Source: Globobulimina sp. (lineage: Eukaryota; Foraminifera; Rotaliida). From it: DNA of 7,983 nucleotides. The translations under genes were made by a program, and so were the position numbers. The stretch is taken from NCBI GenBank assembly GCA_003354225.1, contig PIVH01000100.1:1-7983 (forward strand), in the 5' to 3' direction. Under the pieces are notes generated by a model. That model did not search any database. It was given only the letters and a program-made list of their open reading frames with translations, and had not been told where the DNA came from. This document shows positions 1 to 6,642 of this stretch, one piece after another (within the stretch, counting starts at the first letter, position 1; each line of letters starts with the position of its first letter).

Positions 1-376
1 GTGTTTGGACATATTGGTTCTCATCATATAATATTATTTGATTGTGTACGGTTGTGGTTGGTGAGATTATTAATGTTGAATTAGTAACATCTTGTATTAA
101 ATGGGTGAGATTCAGGAAATTAGATTGTGAGGGCGTTGCTGATGTGGTTATATCCGCTAAATATATTACATTGATGTTATCATCGACAATTCTGCACATG
201 CATGATGTATCATTATCATCATAATGACAGCCTAAGTCATTTGCATAGTATGGCTCATTGCATGGTGGGTCAGACTCAATTTCCCAACATGTGTTGTAGG
301 CCGGTCTTTGGCGTGGTCTTTGGCTGTCTGTAGTAACAGATAACAACAGAATTATGGAAATAAGTCCTGTTATCAT
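1..376 (-). CDS. Secreted cysteine-containing glycoprotein, N-terminal part (3' end beyond left edge)
   Basis: On the minus strand an ATG at 376-374 opens a frame with no stop for 125 codons, to the window edge. The protein begins with a clear signal peptide: the start MITGLISIILLLSV is followed by a polar stretch, with cleavage probably near residues 15-19. After a short Arg/Pro/Gln-rich linker there are five cysteines at residues 30, 39, 50, 59 and 61 within about 30 residues, which suggests a small disulfide-bonded module. Three N-glycosylation sequons follow (NDT near 55, NLT near 89, NST near 99). The Ser/Thr-rich segment around 78-110 may be an extracellular stalk. I do not recognise the family, and the C-terminal part, including any membrane anchor, is missing. 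It is transcribed divergently from the MOB1 gene across about 160 bp. The plus-strand open frame at 42-224 is its shadow. Because no family match supports it, the call rests on the long open frame and the good signal peptide. Confidence 0.7.
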   Translation of the reverse strand, partial: MITGLISIILLLSVTTDSQRPRQRPAYNTCWEIESDPPCNEPYYANDLGCHYDDNDTSCMCRIVDDNINVIYLADITTSATPSQSNFLNLTHLIQDVTNSTLIISPTTTVHNQIILYDENQYVQT

Positions 377-380
377 TGTA

Positions 381-435
381 CTTAAAAAAAACTTACTTTC
401 TCAAAATAACCTTAAATAAAAAAAACTTACTTTCA
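381..435. repeat. Duplicated A-tract element in the divergent promoter
   Basis: A run of 8-9 A followed by CTTACTTTC occurs at 384-400 and again at 418-435, with the non-A parts exactly 35 bp apart. Each copy is preceded by CTTAAA-like sequence (381 and 411). The pair lies between the start codons of the minus-strand secreted protein gene and the plus-strand MOB1 gene. It could be a duplicated promoter element or a nucleosome-excluding tract. Read on the minus strand, each copy contains GAAAGTAAGT, which resembles a splice donor, so a 5' UTR intron of the secreted protein gene is another possibility. Confidence 0.5.
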
Positions 436-537
436 ACTAATACTCAAAAACAAAACCAAGTCACATTGAGCACATTCCGTCATCATCTAAACACCGCGAA
501 AACAAAACTCTAATCTAACACCAAACAGACCCAATAA

Positions 538-1242
538 ATGGCACAATACAGCAATCAGCCCAGGAAGAAAAAGAAAAAGAAGAAAGACCATTATAAATCC
601 CAAAAAGAGCATGGCAACAAGAAACGAATGGAGTTGCATGAATATGCCACAGCGACCTTAGGTGCCGGGAACATGAGAGAAGCCGTTCGATTACCAAAAG
701 GCGAGGATTTTAACGAGTGGATGGCGGTGAATACCGTGGATTTTTTCAACGAGATCTCATTATTATATGGCATCATAACCGAATATTGCACGAAAGCATC
801 GTGTCCGGTGATGTCTGCCGGGCCCAAATATGAGTATTTATGGATGGATGGCGTGAAATATAAGAAACCGCATAAATGTTCGGCGCCGGAATATATTGAT
901 TTGTTGATGTCGTGGGTAGAGGAACAGATTAACGATGCCCGGATCTTTCCCATCGAAGATGGGGTGCCTTTCCCTAAGAATTTCCGGCAAATCGTCAAAA
1001 CGATACTTAAGCGGTTATTTCGTGTCTATGGACATATGTATCATCATCATATACAAAAAATTGTGCAATTAGACGCCGAGGCTCATTTAAATACTTGTTT
1101 TAAACATTTCATTTATTTCGTCAAAGAGTTCAAACTCGTGGATGAGAGGGAGTTGGCTCCGCTCGCCGATACTATCAATCATATGTTGACCAAAGACGCG
1201 CAAAAAGGACATAAATATAAACCAAAATATCAATATAAATAA
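538..1242 (+). CDS. MOB1: MOB1-family kinase activator
   Basis: This encodes a complete 234-residue MOB1-like adaptor, the co-activator that binds and stimulates NDR/LATS kinases in Hippo and mitotic-exit signalling, acting in cytoplasm and nucleus. The match to animal MOB1 (216 residues) is strong along the whole length. It includes the ATLGAGN segment near 39-45, GEDFNEWMAVNTVDFF near 55-70, ASCPVMSAGPKYEY near 87-100, the FPKNF segment near 145-149 and EAHLNTCFKHFI near 181-192. The zinc ligands are all present: C84, C89, H166 and H171. T40 aligns with the MST-phosphorylated Thr35 of human MOB1. The N terminus differs: residues 10-16 are a lysine run, and the Thr12-type phosphosite is absent. 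A TAA codon directly precedes the ATG in frame, which fixes the start. No intron is needed. The gene is visibly richer in G and C than its neighbours. It diverges from the secreted protein gene at 376. Confidence 0.96.
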   Translation: MAQYSNQPRKKKKKKKDHYKSQKEHGNKKRMELHEYATATLGAGNMREAVRLPKGEDFNEWMAVNTVDFFNEISLLYGIITEYCTKASCPVMSAGPKYEYLWMDGVKYKKPHKCSAPEYIDLLMSWVEEQINDARIFPIEDGVPFPKNFRQIVKTILKRLFRVYGHMYHHHIQKIVQLDAEAHLNTCFKHFIYFVKEFKLVDERELAPLADTINHMLTKDAQKGHKYKPKYQYK

Positions 1243-1633
1243 GCATTTTTTATATCTGCGCAAATTCGCAGACTTGGCTCGCAAATTCGCAACATTTTAG
1301 CTGTATTTTTTTTTTGTTTTTTTTGGAAAGTTATTTGTGGTTTGTACGGTGATTGTTGTATTGCTATTTTTTTTGGTTGAATATATTTTTTTGTTTTGTT
1401 TTTTTATGTGAAATTAAATTTTTTCTTTCTGTGAGATCTTTTTTTTTTTATGTCATGATTTCAGTTCCATTTATTGTGTCGTTCTATAGATAGAATAACA
1501 AGGTAGCGCGCACTGCGCAGAATGTTTCTAAGAATTTTGATCTAACACAGCTCAGTTTCGTTTTTAACCTCAAATATCAATGGCAATTAACTGAGAGACC
1601 GTAAAAACATTATGGGGGCAAAATCTGCAGAAA
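1243..1633. other. T-rich intergenic spacer between MOB1 and the acetyltransferase gene
   Basis: I see no gene here. The plus strand is strikingly T-rich, with T runs around 1306-1322, 1363-1408 and 1439-1449. Just after MOB1 a 12-bp direct repeat, CGCAAATTCGCA, lies at 1259-1270 and 1280-1291. The first copy sits inside a weak CTGCG/CGCAG hairpin at 1256-1271. The perfect palindrome CTGCGCAG is at 1513-1520. Two short upstream open frames (ATG at 1580, four codons; ATG at 1612, eleven codons, running past the next gene's start) precede the acetyltransferase start codon. Confidence 0.6.
1259..1291. repeat. 12-bp direct repeat behind MOB1
   Basis: CGCAAATTCGCA occurs twice, at 1259-1270 and 1280-1291, offset by 21 bp. 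It stands out as GC-containing sequence in an otherwise T-rich spacer, 17 bp after the MOB1 stop. It could be part of the MOB1 3' UTR or a protein-binding site; nothing in the sequence decides between them. Confidence 0.5.
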
Positions 1634-2486
1634 ATGGTGAATTCTGATTCCTTCCAAAATGTTTGGCAGCGACTAAATTTAAAAAAATATAGGATTTTGC
1701 AAATGAATAAGCAACATTTGCATGAAACTATCAATATTTGTTGTTATCAATTTTCAAGTCAAGGCGGGTCAATGGCGAGGATTGTGATGCAAGAGACAGT
1801 CGTTGATGCATATAACTTATTTTACCATGAATTGGTACATACTTTAAATACAGGATTGAATTTCGTGATAGTTAATGACAAGAATCAAGTCTGTGCTGTT
1901 TACTTCGCATTTGATATAAAGGATTTACCAAAAAGATTTACCACAAATAGGAACAACCACAAAATTGTACAATAAAATATTATTAAAATCAAAATTGTAT
2001 CAAAAACATATGAATGAAAACATTTATTATTCGTTTGGTGAATTAATATATGAACCAACAATGTTGGTAAGACCAGATTTATTACGATTAAAATTAGGAA
2101 GAATATGTTCTGAGCTATATCAGTCTTTAGCCATATCAGTCGGATATAAAATGCTGGTATTTACATTAAGTCATCCAATGAGTATCAAACATGCTAAAAC
2201 AGTGGTTAGTGTTTATAGAGAGTGCACTGAATCTGAATATATTAATTTTAGTGATTTTCGAATCGATGATGTGCATATTGATTATTATTATGATAAAGTA
2301 CAGCAAGATCGTGGGTTTACAGATGATATGATCGATGAAATGAAAAAGAACTCAATTTTGGGCGTTGCTTTTCAATTCGTTGATAAAATGAAGTTAAAAT
2401 CAGATGATTTGTTTGAACGTGGGATGGAAGTATGGCAACAAAGAGCCAATTTGTTTTTTAGGAATATACCAAGAGCGAAATTATAA
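1634..2486 (+). pseudogene. GNAT-type N-acetyltransferase, frame broken by a 13-bp tandem duplication
   Basis: Two overlapping frames together resemble one GNAT acetyltransferase, an enzyme type that moves acetyl from acetyl-CoA to an amine; the acceptor cannot be told. Frame one (ATG 1634, stop TAA 1973-1975) carries the N-terminal half, including a LNFVIVNDKNQVCAVYFAFD strand pair typical of the GNAT core. Frame two is open from 1920 to the stop at 2486. It carries the acetyl-CoA region as VRPDLLRLKLGRI, followed by a helix and strand (GYKMLVFTLSHPMSIK). The glycine loop is degenerate: one glycine is kept and others are replaced. At the junction, 1922-1934 and 1935-1947 are near-identical 13-bp units. 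Dropping one restores a single frame of about 279 codons. None of the splice pairs I tried gave a convincing join. AATAAA at 2529-2534 and 2566-2571 may be poly(A) signals. Other readings are an assembly error, one variant allele, or recoding. Confidence 0.6.
1922..1947 (+). repeat. 13-bp tandem duplication at the frame break
   Basis: GATTTACCAAAAA (1922-1934) is directly followed by GATTTACCACAAA (1935-1947), differing at one base. The unit length is one more than a multiple of three. The upstream frame therefore continues to the stop at 1973, while the downstream coding frame lies one base out of phase. Counting one unit only, the two frames join without a stop. Confidence 0.85.
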
Positions 2487-2616
2487 ATGCTTTATATTTC
2501 TATATGGCAAGAATTTTCAGATCCATGCAATAAATCTAAAACAAGGTTGTATGTACAACTGAAACAATAAACTGCACATATTGGCAAGTCGACAAATACT
2601 GTTTCCATTTGACATT

Positions 2617-2705
2617 ATATTGTTTCTATCTGACAGTATAGTCCATATTGTTTCTGTCATATGTCAGACCGTATATTGTTTCTATTTGTCCACATTGTTT
2701 TTGCA
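2617..2705. repeat. Degenerate ~28-bp direct repeats with an ATATTGTTTC core
   Basis: Units starting ATATTGTTTCT lie at 2617, 2645 and 2673. The first two are exactly 28 bp, and the third is shortened to 19 bp before a weaker fourth (ACATTGTTTTTG from 2692). A diverged unit with CTGTTTCCATTTGACA lies just upstream near 2599-2614. Segments such as CTGACA and GTCAGACC recur between the cores. It looks like a decayed minisatellite or clustered binding sites. Confidence 0.6.
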
Positions 2706-2861
2706 AATTAATGGTATTTGCAGCACAATTGGCACAAAGACAGACGCTCTACTTTAAGGTTTACCGTACGTATTTCTGGTTTCTTGCCATATTTTTCTTA
2801 CATATTTTTCTATCGTATAAATAGTGTTTTTGCATTTTATATGTATTTTCTTATCAAGCAC

Positions 2862-2986
2862 AAAGAGCATCCTGTATTCAGCGTCAGATTTTTATTGGGG
2901 TAAGGTATAAGCAAACCGTTTCTGGTGACTGATAAAGGTAAAAATAATATAGGTTTGCCTCTGACGCTGAAAACCGGATGCTCTTT
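2862..2986. repeat. 125-nt inverted repeat with 27-nt arms, able to form a long hairpin
   Basis: The left arm (2862-2888, beginning AAAGAGCATCC) and right arm (2960-2986, ending GGATGCTCTTT) are complementary at 25 of 27 positions. A second, inner pair, GCAAACC (2911-2917) and GGTTTGC (2952-2958), extends the stem, with a 22-nt bulge on the left side only and a 34-nt loop. The arms contain GC-rich segments unlike the AT-rich surroundings. I see no clear target-site duplication. It could be a small palindromic non-autonomous transposon, a structured RNA or small-RNA precursor, or a 3' UTR hairpin; the sequence does not decide. Confidence 0.75.
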
Positions 2987-3021
2987 CATTTTAATATCAA
3001 TTTAATTCTCAAAATGTATAC

Positions 3022-3059
3022 AAAAATTAGTGTGCTGAGAAACAAAAAATTAGTGTGCT
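3022..3059. repeat. 15-bp direct repeat upstream of ADF/cofilin
   Basis: AAAAATTAGTGTGCT occurs perfectly at 3022-3036 and 3045-3059, offset 23 bp, about 115-150 bp before the ADF/cofilin start codon. The position suits a duplicated upstream promoter element, but no known factor site is recognised. Confidence 0.55.
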
Positions 3060-3172
3060 TTTTTACTCAACAAAACGTTATCATGATTTATGCATTGAGA
3101 GTATGCAACTGGATATCCAGTGTTTTTATCAAACATTGACGCATCTTTGCATCATCCGTTCGTCAATCTAAC

Positions 3173-3676
3173 ATGGCAGGACAAGCAACAGTATCTGCAG
3201 AAGCAGAGGCAGGACGCAAAGCAGTCTGGAGTCGCAAAGCACCATTTTGTACTTTTTATTTGGCGGAAGAGAAACAGGATCGTATAGTGAGGGTAGAATC
3301 CATTGGCAAAAAAGGCGAAGATTATAAAGATCTTCTTGCCACTTTAGACGATAAGAATTGCAGATATTTTTTATATGATTATGTTACATTTGATCCTAAA
3401 TTCAACAAAAAAAAAGAAAAAACTGTATTTGTGTTCTGGTATGTTATCAATGTACGATATAGATTGTGATATAAAATTATGCGACTTTGCGATATACAAA
3501 ATAGGTCACCGCCTAATTGCAATCAACAAATGAAAATGATGTACAGTGCCTATTTGGTAAATTTTAGAGATGAAATAAAATTTGCGCATCATGAGACATT
3601 TCAGGAAGAAGATGATTTTGAGTTTTTTAATCCAAAAAAGGAATCCGATGATGAGGATTCTGAAATGTCTGATTAA
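3173..3676 (+). CDS. ADF/cofilin-like actin-binding protein
   Basis: Two exons, 3173-3438 and 3505-3676, give a 145-residue single ADF-homology-domain protein, the class that binds and severs actin filaments. The start MAGQATVSAEAEA fits the cofilin N terminus, including a Ser at position 8. Core strands follow: FCTFYLAEEKQDRIVRVES near 25-43, then DYKDLLATLDDKNCRYFLYDY near 50-70, close to the family's CRYxxYD signature, and VFVFWSPP across the splice at codon 89 (family pattern F-x-W-x-P). The actin-binding segment before the long helix is recognisable as MKMMYSAY near 98-105, keeping K99 and Y102. The following helix lacks most of the usual basic residues. The C terminus is a Glu/Asp-rich tail (about 120-145). 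A bundled GTP of spliced frame, conserved signature and length makes the gene solid. It precedes the sulfotransferase in the same direction by 236 bp. Confidence 0.88.
3439..3504 (+). other. Intron of ADF/cofilin, 66 nt
   Basis: The donor GTATGT follows TTCTG and the acceptor ACAAAATAG precedes GTCACC. Removal joins TG+G into the conserved Trp and restores the F-x-W-x-P pattern of the ADF domain. Read through, the frame meets a stop inside the intron. Confidence 0.9.
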
Positions 3677-3912
3677 TTTAATTCCATCTTTGATTCATTA
3701 ATTATTAAGCAAACAATAAGAATTTTGTCATTCAAAATGTAAGTATATTTTATAGCAAATCATTAAAAACGTGACAACTTTTTTTTCCCCAATTTTCTTG
3801 TTTGAATCTCTTTATTTATGGTTGTTTCAACGATACCTAATGCCAAGCTGACATACTATCCTTGCACTCAAAATCTCACTGAATCGGAAATAAGTGGAAG
3901 TCAGCATCAATA

Positions 3913-5260
3913 ATGTCTCCGTCATGTCTGCTGTTTCTTTTATGCAACTGTTTAATTGTCAACTGTCTGCGTACCCACATCCGCAACCTATCTGTTCTTC
4001 TGCAAGAAGCAAAACAAAACAACAACGTCATATACGGCAATCCATTGCTTACTGAACAATGCAAAAATGCATTATTGCCTGAACATAAACACAACATTCG
4101 ATTACTGACTAAAAAAGGATTGCCAACTCCATGGTTCTGGTCTCGTGAATCGCTGGATGCCACAATAAACGGCCTAACCTTACATCGTCGATCCAAAATA
4201 ACTCATTCACTGGAACCAGACCCTCCATTTTTAGCACCATGGTCCAATATGATCGCAAACGACTATTCGACGCAGTACAAAAATATGAGCAAGCATATAG
4301 CCAAATGGTATGTGGTGGAATCAAAAGGAAACATCACAAACACAGGAAATGAATATAAAAATGATTATATATCTCATGGATTCAGCAAAGGGCAATCGAA
4401 CAATGATAATGTGTTCTATTACCATGTGGAGAAAAGTGGCAGTTCATCAATTGGTGGTATATAGCTCCAAATATTTAGTAAAATGATGAAAGTGATGTGT
4501 TGCTCCCAATATGTATCATAATCTTGCAATGTTTGTGTCAGTGTTTTAATAAATATTTTGAGCTATAGGTATACTCCGCGGCTCTGGATTTCGTCAAAGC
4601 TTAGTCTCCGAAAATTGGCTAACATCAACAAAATGTGGTTTTACTTTCTTACGTGATCCAGTTTCACGATTTATTAGCGGTTATTATACAGCGAATAGGT
4701 TAATTTATATGCGAAATATACCTGGAAAATACATAATTACTTATCCCCATCCATATAAATTCAAATGGTATAATATAACTCGGGAACCACAAAGATTTAT
4801 ACAGTTCGTGCAGGATTTAATGCAGTTTGGATATGAGTTTGTTAAAACTACTCCATTGGAACATATAATGTCTCAAACATCCATTTTAAGTGTTACACAA
4901 AGTGATATTCATTTCATTGGTAGGCTCAATCAATTGGAATCACATTGGAATGCACTGCATAAGTTTTGTGATAATGCAAAATTGAAAACGTTTCCTATAA
5001 ACAATGATAATAAACGAATGGTAAAGTTTGGAGTTGAGGGATTAAACAAAACAGAAAATATGGAATATCTTAAAATGATGGATTTGGTGACATGGGAATC
5101 GGGAGATATATTACCTCCGTATGTTGCCATTGCAAATAGTTACGATCTGTATTATAAGATTGTGAATTATTACAAACAAGATTATATATGCTTTGGTTTT
5201 GAGCACAGTTTTGACGAATTTAGACGTAATGTCATGATCAATCAGAAACTGCAGCATTAG
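3913..5260 (+). CDS. Golgi-type carbohydrate sulfotransferase (type II membrane protein)
   Basis: Two exons, 3913-4456 and 4569-5260, encode 411 residues. The protein should transfer sulfate from PAPS to a glycan in the Golgi lumen. A short cytoplasmic start and hydrophobic segment (about 4-18, LLFLLCNCLIVNCL) make a signal anchor; a stem with several N-glycosylation sequons follows. The 5'-phosphosulfate loop reads HVEKSGSSSIGG (171-182), with K174 as the expected catalytic-site lysine. The 3'-phosphate site reads FLRDPVSRFISGYY (208-221), with R210 and S218 in the usual places. The splice lies between these two motifs, and both are needed for a working enzyme. The end (DYICFGFEHSFDEF near 380-400) also fits the Sulfotransfer_2 group, which includes heparan 2-O- and chondroitin/HNK-1 types. 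The exact acceptor is unknown. An in-frame TGA at 3880 with no ATG after it supports the start. It is followed by the GTPase gene 141 bp downstream. Confidence 0.9.
4457..4568 (+). other. Intron of the sulfotransferase gene, 112 nt
   Basis: The donor GTATAT follows ATTGGTG and the acceptor GAGCTATAG precedes GTATACTCC. Joining G+GT makes a glycine codon and links the two PAPS-binding motifs in one frame. Reading through would stop at TAG within three codons. The intron contains AATAAA at 4548-4553, a possible internal poly(A) signal. Confidence 0.92.
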
Positions 5261-5401
5261 AGACTTGTATACACAAATGTGGATTTTAGCAAAATTTAAT
5301 TTTGTGTACGAACTACAAGCGGAGTTGTTGCTTGCATTTGCTTCTAGAATGTTTTGCAGATTCTTGGTACACTCTGCTAAAAAACAATACAATCACAGAT
5401 A

Positions 5402-6519
5402 ATGGGTGCTTGCTGTTGCCAAAACATAAGCTATTCCAAATTAGACGATCCAGAATATAGAGCATTCCCAACATTGCAACATAACTATGAAGAAAATGTA
5501 TATTGCAGAACATATCCATTACAATTAATAGAAACCAACAAGAATTCATGGGACACAATGAGACATTTTAAGATTGTATTTTTAGGCGAATCCAAAGCAG
5601 GTAAAACATCAATTATTTCACAAAAAATATCCTATAAATTCGACACCGACTATCAACCCACAATCGAGGACTATTACGTTAAAGTTCATCGACTAAATGT
5701 CGATGATATAAACGGTTTCATTCAAGACGAGAATGCATTGGAAAATTCATTATCATACAAACAATCCATACATTCACATAAAATATCAAACTCATTCTCT
5801 CAAAGATATGACAGAAACGGTAATAATTATAATAACTTGCCTTGTTATCACTGTATTTTAGACATTCAAGACACGTCTGGATCTTTAGGTAAATAAATAT
5901 TTACAACACAGCTACGTTTTGTTACAAATGTATGTAAAATATACAGATTTTCGTCAGAATATAAAGCAATGGATATGGAGATCACAAGTATTTGTCATTG
6001 TGTTTGATTTGACGGACAGTAAAACATTTATAAGCATTGAAAATTCATTCATTTCACGGATTATTGAACTTAGAAAATGTGAACAACCGCCTATTATTTT
6101 AGTGGGCAATAAATCCGATGAATTGTACACAAATACAATTGTTAAGAAACAGTTTTCAGAAACAACAAAAACAACAAATTCTGAAGTAAATATGGTCTCA
6201 AATCCAGCACGAAATGATCAGGAAACTGAAAAAAAGTTATTGTGTTTATGTGCAAGGATATATTGTATGATATTTATTTATTATATACAGAGTGTTAAGT
6301 GATGTGAAGAAGAATGATAAACGACAGGTAACATTGGATATGATTGAGGAATTATGTAATAAATATAATATATCTTATATTGAATGTTCAGCAAAGGATA
6401 GAATTAATATCAATCATATATTTGATGTTTCTGTCAAAGAAAGATTATTTCATGAGGCGTATTGGAAAAAACAGGATTTCATGTTTCAAAGAAGTGGAAA
6501 GGATATGGCAATGTATTAA
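5402..6519 (+). CDS. Ras-like small GTPase with N-terminal acylation signal and large insertions
   Basis: Three exons (5402-5888, 5947-6235, 6291-6519; the last junction is a best guess) give about 334 residues. All GTP-binding boxes are visible: P-loop GESKAGKT at 62-69, switch I DYQPTIEDYY at 83-92 (Ras type), DTSG at 157-160, NKSD at 217-220 and ECSAKD at 290-295. The start MGACCC predicts N-myristoylation at Gly2 and palmitoylation of Cys4-6. The end (KDMAMY) has no CAAX or other cysteine, so membrane attachment would be through the N terminus. The position of Ras Gln61 is Ser161 and that of Gly13 is Lys65; these may lower intrinsic GTP hydrolysis. Extra material of about 48 residues separates switch I from DTSG, and about 46 separates NKSD from SAK; Ras itself is only about 189 residues. 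An in-frame TAA at 5378-5380 with no intervening ATG supports the start. It converges with TMEM17. Confidence 0.88.
5889..5946 (+). other. First intron of the Ras-like GTPase, 58 nt
   Basis: The donor GTAAAT follows TCTTTAG and the acceptor ATATACAG precedes ATTTTCG. Removal joins DTSGSL to DFRQ in frame, matching the spacing between switch II and the following helix in Ras proteins. The nearer acceptor at 5911 is out of frame. Confidence 0.88.
6236..6290 (+). other. Second intron of the Ras-like GTPase, about 55 nt, donor uncertain
   Basis: The acceptor TTATATACAG at 6281-6290 is good. Frame requires a donor at 6236 (GTTATT) or 6242 (GTGTTT); I prefer 6236. An alternative uses the stronger donor GTAAAT at 6186 with a poor acceptor ending at 6309, which also keeps frame and shortens the loop between NKSD and SAK by 22 residues. 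The continuation RQVTLDMIEEL then leads to the SAK box in either model. Confidence 0.6.
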
Positions 6520-6577
6520 TATTTGGAAAGATTGTTTATACGAACATTTTTGAGTTAATTTTTTTTTGTTGTCCGAT

Positions 6578-6583
6578 TTTATT
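6578..6583 (-). promoter_or_regulatory. Candidate poly(A) signal of TMEM17
   Basis: TTTATT on the plus strand is AATAAA on the minus strand, about 100 bp after the TMEM17 stop. It is assigned only by sequence and position. Confidence 0.35.
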
Positions 6584-6642
6584 TGTGTTGAATAAGTCAT
6601 TTTAATTAATAACAGCTAGGAAGGTAAATAACTGTAGATTTA

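Larger units (their letters stand above)
2487..3172. other. Gene-poor spacer with repeats, 686 bp
   Basis: No protein gene is supported here. The spacer holds, in order, two candidate poly(A) signals of the preceding gene (2529, 2566), degenerate ~28-bp repeats (2617-2705), a 125-nt inverted repeat (2862-2986), and a 15-bp direct repeat (3022-3059). The ADF/cofilin promoter presumably occupies the last hundred bases. A 37-codon ATG frame at 2711-2824 has a hydrophobic stretch but no other support. Confidence 0.6.

Noticed and set aside
42-224. Plus-strand open frame of 60 codons
   Set aside because: It lies opposite the better minus-strand secreted protein frame, which has a signal peptide, clustered cysteines and no stop for 125 codons.
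591-998. Minus-strand open frame of 135 codons inside MOB1
   Set aside because: The opposite strand is unmistakably MOB1; this frame has no recognisable family features.
1865-1950. An intron to join the two acetyltransferase frames
   Set aside because: I tested the GT sites from 1835 to 1898 with acceptors ending at 1921, 1935 and 1950. The only in-frame pairs use GTGCTG at 1893: one creates a TGA at the junction and the other gives a 43-nt intron with a poor acceptor. The 13-bp duplication is a simpler explanation.
1965-1980. Programmed +1 frameshifting as in Euplotes
   Set aside because: The first frame ends CAA TAA, not the AAA TAA/TAG slippery type, and the other genes in the window need no recoding.
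2711-2903. Small open frames in the spacer, including a 37-codon ATG frame with a hydrophobic stretch
   Set aside because: The hydrophobicity follows from T-rich DNA, the longer frame has no ATG start and runs into the inverted repeat, and nothing else supports a gene.
2862-2986. A tRNA or box C/D snoRNA within the inverted repeat
   Set aside because: There is no cloverleaf, no A/B box pair and no properly placed C and D boxes.
3876-4324. Minus-strand frames across the sulfotransferase first exon
   Set aside because: They are shadows; the plus-strand product has a signal anchor and PAPS-binding motifs.
5313-5558. Minus-strand frame overlapping the GTPase start
   Set aside because: It overlaps a well-supported GTPase first exon and shows no family features.
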